From Litoreibacter sp. (GTDB lineage: Bacteria > Pseudomonadota > Alphaproteobacteria > Rhodobacterales > Rhodobacteraceae), in the NCBI GenBank assembly GCA_026710325.1, contig JAPORH010000071.1:1-37888 (forward strand): DNA of 37,888 bases. The letters are read 5' to 3'. Both the position numbers and the translations under genes were made by a program. Below the pieces are notes generated by a model. It searched no databases. It was not told the origin of the DNA and worked only from the letters and a program-made list of their open reading frames with translations. Of the stretch, positions 8,198 to 16,488 are shown in pieces (the first letter of the stretch is position 1; the number at the start of each line of letters is the position of its first letter).

Positions 8198-8936
8198 AGT
8201 TAGAGCCTTCTTCGTCCAGAATGGCCTTTAGCTCTGACAGGTGACGGATATCAGGCTCTGGGTAGTCGTCGAACTCAGCGGCGGTTTTGGCGGCAATATC
8301 ATCGGGAATGATCGAAAGCTTTTGTCCGGTTTGCAGCGCGTTGATATAGACAGCCGCTGCGCGTTCAAAATGATAAAGTCGGTTGAAGGTCTGTGCGACC
8401 GTATCGCCGATCACCATGATGCCGTGGTTGCCCATCACCATGATGAACTTCTTGGGGTCGGAGAAAAGCTTGGCGCAACGCTCCCCCTCCTCCTCAAAGG
8501 CCAGACCTCCGTAGTGGTCATCCACCACTTGGCGTTCGAAGAACATAGCAGCATTCTGATCGAGGGGCGGCAACAGCTTGTTCTCCAAACAGGCCAGTGT
8601 CGTCGCGTAAACGGAGTGGACATGCATGGCGCAGCGGGCATGTGGGCAAAGCCGATGCAGGCTGCCATGTAGCCCCCAAGCCGTTGGGTCCGGGGCATGC
8701 GGTGAGGCCAAAACGTCAGGATCATTCGCATCAAGAAGCAGCAGTTCCGACGCTTTAATCCGGCTGAAATGGACCTGGTTTGGGTTGATCAAGAATTGGG
8801 TGCCGTCGTCATTGACCGATAGCGAGAAGTGATTGGCCACCCCCTCATGCATGTTGAGCCGTGCGGTCCAGCGGAAACAGGCGGCGAGGTCGACCCGCTC
8901 TTCCCAATAATCGATATTACTGCGTGTGCCGTCCAT
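8187..8936 (-). CDS. Class II aldolase/adducin family protein
   Basis: 249 residues. The fold family includes fuculose-phosphate aldolase and related zinc enzymes. Metal-ligand histidines fit MHVHSVYATTL near residue 109 and MGNHGIMVIGDTVAQTFNRLYHFER near 178, and LNMHEGVANHFSLSV near residue 30 matches the N-terminal substrate region. I chose ATG 8936 because AGGGAGGT lies just upstream; the frame stays open to 9065 but that stretch is the promoter region shared with ade. Most members with this pattern lack a known substrate. It is the first gene of a two-gene unit with the sterol-desaturase-like protein, and divergent from ade. Confidence 0.88.
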   Translation of the reverse strand: MDGTRSNIDYWEERVDLAACFRWTARLNMHEGVANHFSLSVNDDGTQFLINPNQVHFSRIKASELLLLDANDPDVLASPHAPDPTAWGLHGSLHRLCPHARCAMHVHSVYATTLACLENKLLPPLDQNAAMFFERQVVDDHYGGLAFEEEGERCAKLFSDPKKFIMVMGNHGIMVIGDTVAQTFNRLYHFERAAAVYINALQTGQKLSIIPDDIAAKTAAEFDDYPEPDIRHLSELKAILDEEGSNYAQ

Positions 8937-9053
8937 CTGGACCTCCCTCTGCCATCCGACCTGCGGGTCTTCTGGCAAAGAAACCACGCGGAACCTCGCC
9001 AAGCTAGCCATTTTGCGACTTGCAAACCCATTCGCGACCATGACAATTGGTCC

Positions 9054-10856
9054 ATGGAACGACACTCACTGAAAACTTGGGCGGAAAGTGCGGCAACTCT
9101 GGTTGCTGTGGCCGCTGGGCGTGCGCCTGCCGATATGGTGATCCGCGGCGGAAAGCTGGTCAATGTACACACCCGGGAGGTGCTGGACGGTTGGCAAGTC
9201 GCGATCGCCGAAGGGCGCTTCGCTTACGTTGGGCCAGATGCCAGCCATTGCGTTGGTCCCGAGACCAATATCATAGAAGCAAACGGGCGCTACCTGATCC
9301 CAGGCCTTTGCGACGGCCATATGCATATCGAAAGCGGGATGCTGACCCCTGCGGAATTTGCTGCCGCCGTGATCCCGCAAGGCACGACGACGATGTTTAC
9401 CGACCCGCATGAGATCGCGAATGTGTTGGGTCTTGAAGGCGTGAAATTGATGCGTGATGAGGCTCTAATACAGCCGATTTCGATCTATACGCAGATGCCC
9501 AGCTGTGCGCCCTCTGCCCCGGGTCTGGAGACGACCGGCTATGAAATTGGCCCTGAAGACGTAGCTGAGGCGATGTCCTGGCCCGGTATAATCGGGCTGG
9601 GGGAGATGATGAATTTCCCCGGTGTGATCAACGGCAGCCAGCAGATGCTGGCCGAAATTGCCGAGGTTCAAAAGGCCGGAAAGACTGTCGGCGGGCATTA
9701 TGCCTCCCCTGACCTTGGACCGGAGTTCCACGCTTATGCCGAAGGTGGCCCGGCTGACGACCACGAGGGGACGTGCGAGGCCGATGCGATTGCCCGCGTG
9801 CGCCAAGGTATGCGCATGATGATGCGGCTCGGCTCCGCTTGGTATGATGTTGAAAGCCAGATTACCGCGGTGACCGAGAAAGGGCTCGATCCGCGCGGGT
9901 TCATTCTTTGCACCGACGATTGCCATTCCGGGACGCTGGTCAATGACGGGCATATGAACCGGGTGGTGCGCCACGCAGTTGCCTGCGGGTGCGACCCGCT
10001 GATTGCCTTGCAGATGGCGACAATCAATACGGCCACGCATTTTGGCTTGGAGCGGGAACTCGGCTCAATCGCGCCGGGGCGCCGCGCCGATGTGATCCTA
10101 ACCTCCGATCTAAGCGAGTTACCGATCGAAAAGGTGATCGCGCAGGGTCGGGTCGTGGCAGAAGGCGGGGAGATCGCCGTCACCTGCCCGCATCTGGACT
10201 GGCCAACACATTCACGCGAGACGGTTAAGCTTGGCAAGACACTTGTTGCCAAAGATTTCGAGATTCCGGCCCCGAAAGGCGCCGAAACCCTAACCGCCAA
10301 TGTCATCGGCGTCGTTGAAAACCAAGCACCAACAAAGGCATTGAAACGACAAGTTCAGGCGGAACAGGGTCTAATCTCGGCGCAAAACGGGATCGCGCAA
10401 ATCGCTTTGGTCGAACGTCACCGTGCGACTGGTGATGTGGTCAACGCGCTCGTAGAGGGTTTCGGCTATCAGGGCGAGATGGCGATGGCCTCCACCGTGG
10501 CCCATGACAGCCACCACATGATTGTCATTGGCACGTCGCGTGAGATGATGGCGCAAGCGGCCGACCGGCTTGGTGAGGTTGGTGGCGGCGTCACCATCTG
10601 GAAGGACGGGGAAGAGATCGCCCTTGTCGAATTGCCTATCGCTGGTTTGATGTCGGACCGACCCGCGCATGAAGTCGCTGCGAAAGCGGAACAGATGGTA
10701 AAGGCGATGGAGGCCTGCGGCTGCACCCTGAACAACGCCTATATGCAGCATTCGCTTCTGGCCTTGGTTGTCATACCCGAGTTACGGATCTCTGATTTGG
10801 GCTTGGTGGACGTGACCAAATTTGAATTGACTACACTGTTTGAGGAACCCGCATGA
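9054..10856 (+). CDS. ade: Adenine deaminase
   Basis: 600 residues of the amidohydrolase-type adenine deaminase, converting adenine to hypoxanthine and ammonia. Metal-binding and catalytic segments: GLCDGHMHIESGML near residue 92, TMFTDPHEIANVLG near 118, GLGEMMNFPGVI near 181, GHYASPDL near 214, and CTDDCHSGTLVNDGH near 286. The last 170 residues are the specific C-terminal domain (NVIGVVENQAPTKALK onward). ATG 9054 fits the family N terminus; the frame opens back to 8829 but that part overlaps the divergent aldolase gene. The stop overlaps amn by ATGA. A key point is the pairing with amn, which supplies adenine. Confidence 0.94.
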   Translation: MERHSLKTWAESAATLVAVAAGRAPADMVIRGGKLVNVHTREVLDGWQVAIAEGRFAYVGPDASHCVGPETNIIEANGRYLIPGLCDGHMHIESGMLTPAEFAAAVIPQGTTTMFTDPHEIANVLGLEGVKLMRDEALIQPISIYTQMPSCAPSAPGLETTGYEIGPEDVAEAMSWPGIIGLGEMMNFPGVINGSQQMLAEIAEVQKAGKTVGGHYASPDLGPEFHAYAEGGPADDHEGTCEADAIARVRQGMRMMMRLGSAWYDVESQITAVTEKGLDPRGFILCTDDCHSGTLVNDGHMNRVVRHAVACGCDPLIALQMATINTATHFGLERELGSIAPGRRADVILTSDLSELPIEKVIAQGRVVAEGGEIAVTCPHLDWPTHSRETVKLGKTLVAKDFEIPAPKGAETLTANVIGVVENQAPTKALKRQVQAEQGLISAQNGIAQIALVERHRATGDVVNALVEGFGYQGEMAMASTVAHDSHHMIVIGTSREMMAQAADRLGEVGGGVTIWKDGEEIALVELPIAGLMSDRPAHEVAAKAEQMVKAMEACGCTLNNAYMQHSLLALVVIPELRISDLGLVDVTKFELTTLFEEPA

Positions 10857-12337
10857 TCGTCTCTGATTCCAACCTGCCAACTGAAACCGCAAGGGTTCCG
10901 TCGCCGGCGATGTTCTCAGACGCAGGCAAGGCAGTCGATCGTCTGTGCGAGCTCTATTCGGCAGCAACCGGGTTTTTGACAGAAAAGTTCAACGCTGCGC
11001 TCAAGGGTGACACGCCGACTGCGCGCTACCGGGCCTTTTACCCCGAGATCCGAATGACCACGACCACCTTTGCGCAGGTCGATAGCCGACTGAGCTTCGG
11101 TCATGTCTCGGCACCCGGCACCTATTCGGCCACGATCACGCGGCCCGATCTGTTTCGGCATTACTTAGAACAACAAATACAACTCCTCATGGATCATCAC
11201 GGGGTTGAGGTGCAGATCGGAGCATCGGAAACACCTATGCCCGTTCATTTTGCGGCAGCTGCTGACGCAGCAGTAACTGTCCCGCAAGATGGTGCCATCG
11301 CCTTCACGCTACGCGATGTGTTTGACGTGCCCGACTTGTCGACGACGAACGACGATATCGTCAACGGCAACAGCGCCTCCCATCCGGACGGGTCGAACCA
11401 TTTGTCGGGGTTCACGGCTCAGCGGATCGATTATTCGCTTGCGCGGTTGTCGCACTATACTGCGACCGATCCGGAGCATTTTCAGAACCATGTCCTGTTC
11501 ACCAACTATCAGTTCTATGTGGATGAGTTCGAAGCCTATGCACGCGAACAACTCGCTGATCCAAGCTCTGGCTACACTAGCTTTGTCAGCACTGGAAACC
11601 ATGTCCTGACCGACCCGCAAGGCACGATCCCACCCGTCGCAAAGATGCCCCAGATGCCGACCTACCACCTGACCAAGGCGGACGGGTCTGGGATCACGCT
11701 GGTCAATATCGGTGTGGGTCCGTCCAACGCCAAGACGGCGACCGACCACATCGCGGTCTTGAGGCCTCATGTGTGGCTCATGGTGGGGCATTGCGCCGGT
11801 TTGCGGAACTCCCAATCGCTGGGGGATTTCGTGCTGGCCCATGCCTATCTGCGCGAGGATCACGTACTCGACGACGACCTTCCCGTCTGGGTTCCCATTC
11901 CGGCCTTGGCCGAGGTTCAGATTGCCTTGGAAGACGCGGTGGAAGAGGTGACAGAGTTACAGGGCTACGATCTGAAACGCATCATGCGGACCGGCACCGT
12001 GGCCACCATCGACAACCGCAATTGGGAGCTGCGCGACCAATCCGGTCCGGTTCACCGTCTGAGCCAATCGCGCGCCGTCGCGCTTGACATGGAAAGCGCC
12101 ACGATTGCTGCCAACGGATTCCGTTTCCGGGTGCCCTATGGCACTTTGCTTTGCGTCTCTGACAAGCCTCTGCATGGGGAGCTGAAGCTACCCGGCATGG
12201 CCTCAGACTTCTATAAGACGCAAGTCGCGCGCCATCTTTTGATTGGAATTAAAGCCATGGAACGGCTCGCCGACATGCCACTAGAACGCTTGCATTCGCG
12301 GAAATTGCGCAGTTTTGACGAAACAGCCTTCCTCTAA
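10853..12337 (+). CDS. amn: AMP nucleosidase
   Basis: 494 residues, close to the 484 of the E. coli enzyme. It splits AMP into adenine and ribose 5-phosphate. The N-terminal AMN-specific domain covers about residues 15-175 (DTPTARYRAFYPEIRMTTTT). The C-terminal nucleoside-phosphorylase fold follows (LVNIGVGPSNAKTATDHIA near 282, LMVGHCAGLR near 307, ALDMESATIAANGFRFRVPY near 403, and SDKPLHGE near 428). It is translationally coupled to ade by ATGA overlap, so AMP can go to adenine and then hypoxanthine plus ammonia. In bacteria AMP nucleosidase is typically controlled by ATP and phosphate. No terminator with a T-tract follows directly. Confidence 0.95.
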   Translation: MIVSDSNLPTETARVPSPAMFSDAGKAVDRLCELYSAATGFLTEKFNAALKGDTPTARYRAFYPEIRMTTTTFAQVDSRLSFGHVSAPGTYSATITRPDLFRHYLEQQIQLLMDHHGVEVQIGASETPMPVHFAAAADAAVTVPQDGAIAFTLRDVFDVPDLSTTNDDIVNGNSASHPDGSNHLSGFTAQRIDYSLARLSHYTATDPEHFQNHVLFTNYQFYVDEFEAYAREQLADPSSGYTSFVSTGNHVLTDPQGTIPPVAKMPQMPTYHLTKADGSGITLVNIGVGPSNAKTATDHIAVLRPHVWLMVGHCAGLRNSQSLGDFVLAHAYLREDHVLDDDLPVWVPIPALAEVQIALEDAVEEVTELQGYDLKRIMRTGTVATIDNRNWELRDQSGPVHRLSQSRAVALDMESATIAANGFRFRVPYGTLLCVSDKPLHGELKLPGMASDFYKTQVARHLLIGIKAMERLADMPLERLHSRKLRSFDETAFL

Positions 12338-12341
12338 CGGC

Positions 12342-12367
12342 AAAAAAACGCAGAAAAACGCAGAAAA
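12342..12367. promoter_or_regulatory. Phased A-tracts (10-bp direct repeat ACGCAGAAAA)
   Basis: Two exact copies of ACGCAGAAAA (12348-12357, 12358-12367) follow an A7 run, giving A-tracts near 12342, 12354 and 12364 spaced by 10-11 bp. Such helical phasing bends DNA. The site starts 5 bp after the amn stop and lies about 100 bp before the HU-like gene. Confidence 0.5.
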
Positions 12368-12376
12368 ATAAGGGTT

Positions 12377-12402
12377 TTTGCACACTAGTTGTTGTGCGCA
12401 AA
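12377..12402. promoter_or_regulatory. Imperfect inverted repeat upstream of the HU-like gene
   Basis: TTTGCACAC (12377-12385) pairs with GTGCGCAAA (12394-12402) with one A-C mismatch and an 8-nt loop. No T-run follows, so it looks more like a protein-binding dyad than a terminator. It lies between the phased A-tracts and the HU-like start. Confidence 0.3.
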
Positions 12403-12466
12403 CACTATATTCAGCTAGGTTCGCCCAATAACGCCCAAATAATGGGATACTAGAGGGAGACAGCTC

Positions 12467-12757
12467 ATGGCGTCGAAACCAATGACCAAGACTCAACTGG
12501 TCGCAGCCCTGGCCGAAGAAGCCGGAACCGACAAGAAAGGCGCCGCGGCGGCTTTGGACGGAATCATCAACATCATCACCCGCGAAGTTGCAGGCGGCGG
12601 CGCAGTCACATTGCCGGGTGTTGGCAAAATCTACTGCCGCGAACGCCCTGCGCGTATGGTGCGCAACCCTGCCACCGGTGAGCAGATCCACAAAGAAGCG
12701 GACAAGGTCGTCAAGATGACCATTGCCAAGGCGCTGAAGGACAGCGTGAACGGCTAA
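12467..12757 (+). CDS. HU/IHF family DNA-binding protein
   Basis: 96 residues. The fold begins with MTKTQLVAALAEEAGTDKKGA (residues 6 on, two helices), then the beta-arm region with LPGVGKIYCRERPARMVRNPATGE near residue 47, including the conserved RNPATGE arm that inserts in the minor groove, and a final helix (KMTIAKALKDSVNG). The usual F/G-rich stretch is GVGKIYC here. A strong AGAGGGAGA ribosome site precedes the ATG. It is monocistronic: a separate intrinsic terminator follows. The upstream curved DNA may be part of its control, since HU-type proteins often bind bent DNA; autoregulation is inference. Confidence 0.9.
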   Translation: MASKPMTKTQLVAALAEEAGTDKKGAAAALDGIINIITREVAGGGAVTLPGVGKIYCRERPARMVRNPATGEQIHKEADKVVKMTIAKALKDSVNG

Positions 12758-12783
12758 GCCCGATCCGCATTTACAGAGTTTCG

Positions 12784-12812
12784 AGGGTCGCCTTAGGCGG
12801 CCCTTTTCTTTT
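12784..12812 (+). terminator. Intrinsic terminator of the HU-like gene
   Basis: AGGGTCGCC (12784-12792) pairs with GGCGGCCCT (12796-12804), with one G-U pair and a TTA loop, followed by TTTTCTTTT. It lies 27 bp after the stop of the HU-like gene. Confidence 0.88.
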
Positions 12813-12868
12813 GCCCATTTTACGCAGATGGTGCGCGCGAAGTTGCGTGGCGGCAAAGGACCAAAAGA

Positions 12869-13735
12869 GTGGATATCAAAGCAATTGCTATGGGGCTCGC
12901 TTTTGCGCTGATCTGGTCGTCTGCCTTTACCTCGGCGAGATTTATCGTGACGCAAGCCCCGCCTTTGACGATCTCGGCCCTGCGGTTCTTGCTCGCCGGA
13001 TTGATCGCAATCGCCATCGCGCGTGCCATGGGCCAAACATGGCAGCTGACCCGAGTACAGTGGCGCTCTGTGGTGATCTTCGGGGTCTGCCAGAACGCGA
13101 TTTACCTAGGGCTGAATTTTGTTGCGATGCAAACGGTGGAGGCGTCGTTGGCCGCGATCATCGCATCTTCGATGCCGCTGCTGGTTGGGCTTATAGGCTG
13201 GGTGGTACTGAAGGACCGCTTGCCAATGCTGGGGGTCGTGGGGCTGGTCACCGGGTTTGGCGGGGTTGCTTTGATCATGGGGGCGCGGCTCAGCGGGCAG
13301 GTGGACATGCTTGGGCTTGGTCTCTGCGTAATCGCGGCTTTGGCTTTGGCGGTTGCGACGCTGGCGATGCGCGGGGCGTCGAGCGGCGGCAATCTGATGA
13401 TGGTGGTGGGCCTGCAAATGTTGGTCGGCTGCGCGGTGCTGGCGGTTTGCGCGGCCTTCTTCGAAGAAATGTCGATTTACTGGAACCTGGAGCTCGGGCT
13501 GGCCTTCGCCTACACGACTCTTGTGCCAGGCATTCTGGCGACGTTTATCTGGTTTGTCTTGGTGGCGCGGATTGGGGCGGTGAAGGCGGCGACCTTCCAT
13601 TTCTTGAACCCGTTCTTCGGCGTCGCGATCGCGGCTGTTTTCTTGGGGGAGCAGCTCGGGGTTTGGGACCTGATCGGGGTGGCCGTGATTACGGCGGGTA
13701 TTTTGGCCGTTCAGCTTTCAAAACAGAGGGGCTGA
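12869..13735 (+). CDS. EamA family (drug/metabolite) transporter
   Basis: 288 residues made of about ten hydrophobic helices in two five-helix EamA repeats (about residues 5-135 and 150-285). The first repeat shows ALIWSSAFTSARFIV and LRFLLAGLIAIAIAR; the second ends LNPFFGVAIAAVFLGEQLGVW, the typical last two helices. It is an inner-membrane exporter or permease of small metabolites, substrate unknown. Start is GTG 12869, preceded by AAAGGA at suitable distance. It has its own position after the HU terminator and converges on aroC, with a GC-rich palindrome between the two stops. Confidence 0.9.
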   Translation: MDIKAIAMGLAFALIWSSAFTSARFIVTQAPPLTISALRFLLAGLIAIAIARAMGQTWQLTRVQWRSVVIFGVCQNAIYLGLNFVAMQTVEASLAAIIASSMPLLVGLIGWVVLKDRLPMLGVVGLVTGFGGVALIMGARLSGQVDMLGLGLCVIAALALAVATLAMRGASSGGNLMMVVGLQMLVGCAVLAVCAAFFEEMSIYWNLELGLAFAYTTLVPGILATFIWFVLVARIGAVKAATFHFLNPFFGVAIAAVFLGEQLGVWDLIGVAVITAGILAVQLSKQRG

Positions 13736-13741
13736 TGCGGG

Positions 13742-13755
13742 CCCCGCATGCGGGG
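13742..13755. repeat. Perfect GC-rich palindrome between convergent EamA and aroC genes
   Basis: CCCCGCATGCGGGG is a perfect 14-bp palindrome 6 bp after the EamA stop. It has almost no loop and no T-run, so it is only a possible weak terminator or recombination/processing site. Confidence 0.35.
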
Positions 13756-13808
13756 AATCCGGTAACTCTCTGATTTAGAATGATATCTCAGATCTGTTTA
13801 TCAGCTGT

Positions 13809-14903
13809 TTACCCTATTTTTCCTTGATTTCCACCATTTTGCCCGCGGTGCAGGAGGATATGGTCAAGGATCACGCAGGCCATCATCGCCTCACCTACAG
13901 GGACGGCGCGAATGCCCACGCAAGGGTCGTGACGGCCTTTGGTGATGATCTCCGCGGCTTCGCCCGATTTTGTGATGGTCTTGCGCGGAGTCAGAATGGA
14001 GGAGGTCGGCTTCACCGCAAAGCGGACGACGATATCCTGCCCGGTGGAGATGCCCCCTAAAATGCCGCCGGAATGGTTGGAGCTGTATTCAGGGCCGTCA
14101 GGGCCCATGCTGATCTCATCGGCATTGGCTTCGCCTGTCAGCATGGCGGCTTCCATACCGGCGCCTATTTCGACGCCTTTTACGGCGTTGATCGACATCA
14201 TGGCTGCGGCAAGATCGGTGTCGAGCTTGCCATAAACCGGCGCGCCAAGGCCCGCAGGAGCGCCAGAGGCTGTCACTTCGATCATTGCACCGACGGAGCT
14301 GCCGGATTTGCGCAGCCCGTCGAGATAGTCTGCCCAGACATCTGCGGCATCCGCGTCAGGCACCCAGAACGGATTCTGATCGACTTGAGATAGGTCGCGC
14401 GCCGCTGCCTTATGCACGCCCATTTGCACCATATAGCCTGTGATCTGCAGGCCGGGTGCGAGTGCCTTGATAGCTTCACGAGCGACGCCGCCCGCTGCGA
14501 CACGCGCCGCTGTTTCGCGGGCAGAGGAGCGCCCGCCGCCGCGATAGTCGCGTATCCCGTATTTCTGCCAATAGGTGATATCGGCATGGCCGGGGCGGAA
14601 TTTCTCGGCGATATCGCCGTAATCCTTGGAGCGCTGATCGGTGTTTTCGATCATCAACTGGATCGGCGTACCGGTCGTTTTGCCTTCAAACACGCCAGAC
14701 AGAATGCGGACCTGATCGGGCTCCCGCCGTTGGGTCGTGTATTTGTTCTGGCCGGGTTTGCGTTTGTCGAGCCAGACCTGGATCATGGCCTCATCCAACG
14801 GGACATTTGGCGGGCAGCCATCGACCGTAGCGCCCAAGGAAGGCCCGTGGCTCTCACCCCAAGTTGTGACGCGGAAAAGATGGCCAAAGCTGTTGATCGA
14901 CAT
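13809..14903 (-). CDS. aroC: Chorismate synthase
   Basis: 364 residues, full length. It forms chorismate from EPSP with reduced FMN, the last common step to aromatic amino acids. The three family signatures are present: [17 protein letters not shown] near residue 17, [19 protein letters not shown] near 120, and [11 protein letters not shown] near 305. I chose ATG 14903 because CTCAGGAGCT sits just upstream; the frame opens further to 14966 but those residues are not family-like and cover the TTGGCA repeats. It is transcribed away from the small membrane protein gene, with a Rhodobacteraceae-type hairpin repeat between them, and is apparently monocistronic. Confidence 0.96.
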   Translation of the reverse strand: MSINSFGHLFRVTTWGESHGPSLGATVDGCPPNVPLDEAMIQVWLDKRKPGQNKYTTQRREPDQVRILSGVFEGKTTGTPIQLMIENTDQRSKDYGDIAEKFRPGHADITYWQKYGIRDYRGGGRSSARETAARVAAGGVAREAIKALAPGLQITGYMVQMGVHKAAARDLSQVDQNPFWVPDADAADVWADYLDGLRKSGSSVGAMIEVTASGAPAGLGAPVYGKLDTDLAAAMMSINAVKGVEIGAGMEAAMLTGEANADEISMGPDGPEYSSNHSGGILGGISTGQDIVVRFAVKPTSSILTPRKTITKSGEAAEIITKGRHDPCVGIRAVPVGEAMMACVILDHILLHRGQNGGNQGKIG

Positions 14904-14942
14904 GCGGAAAGCTCCTGAGTGAGCTTCCAAATAGCGGGCTGT

Positions 14943-14979
14943 TTGGCAAATGCCAAGCGTTGCCAAGGGCCGTTGCCAA
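14943..14979. repeat. Cluster of TGCCAA boxes upstream of aroC
   Basis: TTGGCA-AA-TGCCAA forms an inverted repeat at 14943-14956. TTGCCAA follows at 14960-14966 and 14973-14979, so TGCCAA starts at 14951, 14961 and 14974. The boxes lie 40-76 bp upstream of the aroC start and could be an operator or part of a decayed repeat. Confidence 0.35.
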
Positions 14980-14980
14980 A

Positions 14981-15040
14981 GTGGGGGCGCTGCCCCCGCG
15001 CATTCGGCGCTCCCCCGGAATGTTTTTGAAACAATGAAGA
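14981..15040. repeat. GC-rich double-hairpin extragenic repeat, Rhodobacteraceae type
   Basis: A GGGGGC-GCT-GCCCCC hairpin is followed by CGCGCATTCGGCGCTCCCCC and then GGAATGTTTTTGAAACAATGAAG. I recognise this layout (short G/C hairpin, second G/C hairpin, A/T-rich tail ending in ATGAAG) as a dispersed noncoding element common in Rhodobacteraceae intergenic DNA. A genome search would settle copy number. Confidence 0.5.
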
Positions 15041-15070
15041 GGCGCGGCGCTCATAGGGGCCGAGGCTCAG

Positions 15071-15253
15071 CTAAGGTTTCAACCGGGCACGCTTGCGCTT
15101 TGCGAATGCTGTGATGGAAGTAACGGTGCGGTCGACGAGGATGACTAGAAGCGCGGTGAGCCAGATCGGCAATTCATACTCTGTCGCGACACCAAAAGCG
15201 AAATAGACGAGCCACACGAAAAGCAGCTCAAGACACAACAAAATTACAGACAA
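15071..15253 (-). CDS. Small two-helix membrane protein, unknown function
   Basis: 60 residues starting at TTG 15253. Two hydrophobic stretches (about residues 3-22 and 29-42) are separated by a short acidic loop, and the C terminus is strongly basic (KRKRARLKP), which predicts both ends in the cytoplasm. AAAGGAGG lies 13 nt upstream of the TTG and supports translation, though the spacing is long. No family is recognised. The gene stands alone between aroC and the LysR gene, on the same strand as both. The hydrophobic pattern and ribosome site support a real gene, but it could be chance. Confidence 0.5.
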   Translation of the reverse strand: MSVILLCLELLFVWLVYFAFGVATEYELPIWLTALLVILVDRTVTSITAFAKRKRARLKP

Positions 15254-15487
15254 TCCCCCAAGGGCGCCTCCTTTCTCCTAGTGATTTCTGAATGTAAATG
15301 TATGTTACATTAATCTTGCGAGAAATACTAGGGGAGCGTGTTGGCTTGTTGCCAGAAAACTGAAGACTTGGCAGCAGGAGCGCAATCAGTCGATGTGCAA
15401 GTCCGCTTTGCGGACGAAGCTGCCGTTTGACTCTTGTACGCCAACGTCTGCTTCGAGTGGTTTGCGGCCGTCACCGCACGCGATGCT

Positions 15488-16372
15488 TCAGCACAAACCC
15501 TGCTCGGCAAGATAACGCACGAACAAAAGTGTCAGGCTTTCGCGGCGTGACTTGTCGGGCCAGACCGCGTAGATTCCCAAGGGCTCCAGCGACCAATCGG
15601 GGAGCAACCTGACAAACTTCCCTTCGGCAACGCCTCGGTCGGCAAGAAACGAAGGAAGTACGGCCGCCCCGATGTTCTCTGTGCACATGTGGTACACCGC
15701 TTCGATGCTGTCGATCTCGATTTGCGCATTTCCCGTCACCTGTTCCATCTTACCGGACGGCGAAGTGAAAGCGGTCGTATCCGAGCGATGCCGGAATCGG
15801 ATCCAGTCCCAGTCCTCCATGTCGGAAGGACGTTTCGGGGTCTTCCGCTGGCGTGCATATTCAGTGCCGGCTACGAGATGGCGCTGCCCTGTCGCGAGTT
15901 TCCGCGACATCATCGAACTGTCGTCAAGCCAACCCACGCGAATGCTCATGTCCAGCCCGTCTTCGATCAGCTGCATGCGGTGATCGGTGTAGATAACCGA
16001 GAACGCCACGTTGGGATGTGACTTGGCAAAGTTCGCAACGGCAGACGTCAGCGGCCCGCCAGCGAGAAACGCCGGGAGCGAAATGCGCAAGGCCCCAACC
16101 GGCTCCAGCGTCAGGGCATTCAGCTCATTCAATCCCGCTTCGGCACTGCGTAACATCTCGACCACCCGGGCGTGGAACATCTTGCCTTCGTTGGTCAAAG
16201 CGATTTTCCGTGTCGTCCGATACAAAAGCGTGACGCCGAGGTAGTCCTCCAACTCCGACACAGTTTCGCTGATCCGAGAGGGTGCCAGCCCCAACGCCTT
16301 GGCCGCTGCGCGGAACGAGCCTTCATCCACGACGCGCGCGAAGATAGCCATTTGTTTCAAGTGGTCGATCAC
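15488..16372 (-). CDS. LysR family transcriptional regulator
   Basis: 294 residues from GTG 16372. The N-terminal winged HTH covers residues 3-62 (MAIFARVVDEGSFRAAAKALGLAP and the ISETVSELEDYLGVTLLYRTTRK that follows), and the effector-binding domain about 90-290. I prefer GTG 16372 over GTG 16408 because LysR proteins usually begin a few residues before this helix; the longer start would place the shared 19-bp element inside the gene. It is divergent from the beta-propeller operon and 117 bp of intergenic DNA separates them. By family habit it probably controls its own gene and the divergent operon; the effector is unknown. Confidence 0.92.
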   Translation of the reverse strand: MIDHLKQMAIFARVVDEGSFRAAAKALGLAPSRISETVSELEDYLGVTLLYRTTRKIALTNEGKMFHARVVEMLRSAEAGLNELNALTLEPVGALRISLPAFLAGGPLTSAVANFAKSHPNVAFSVIYTDHRMQLIEDGLDMSIRVGWLDDSSMMSRKLATGQRHLVAGTEYARQRKTPKRPSDMEDWDWIRFRHRSDTTAFTSPSGKMEQVTGNAQIEIDSIEAVYHMCTENIGAAVLPSFLADRGVAEGKFVRLLPDWSLEPLGIYAVWPDKSRRESLTLLFVRYLAEQGLC

Positions 16373-16395
16373 TGTTCTGCCCCGCGGACCAATCA

Positions 16396-16414
16396 ATTCT
16401 GAAATCACCGAATA
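16396..16414. promoter_or_regulatory. Shared 19-bp element, copy A (LysR / beta-propeller promoter)
   Basis: The 19 bp from 16396 match 18809-18827 at 15 positions with no gaps; the common core is TTCNNAAATCANCGAATA. The two ends form an imperfect TTC...GAA dyad. Copy A lies between the LysR start (16372) and the first operon gene (16489). This is a candidate LysR binding site. Confidence 0.5.
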
Positions 16415-16488
16415 GTCGAATATTTGCCCTTTGCCTAGGCTTCACGGATGGACCCATGTGCAGAGCATGAACAGACCGGAGGACCCCA

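Noticed and set aside
8829-9053. Upstream extension of the adenine deaminase frame
   Set aside because: The stretch overlaps the divergent aldolase gene and its ribosome site, and is unlike the adenine deaminase N terminus.
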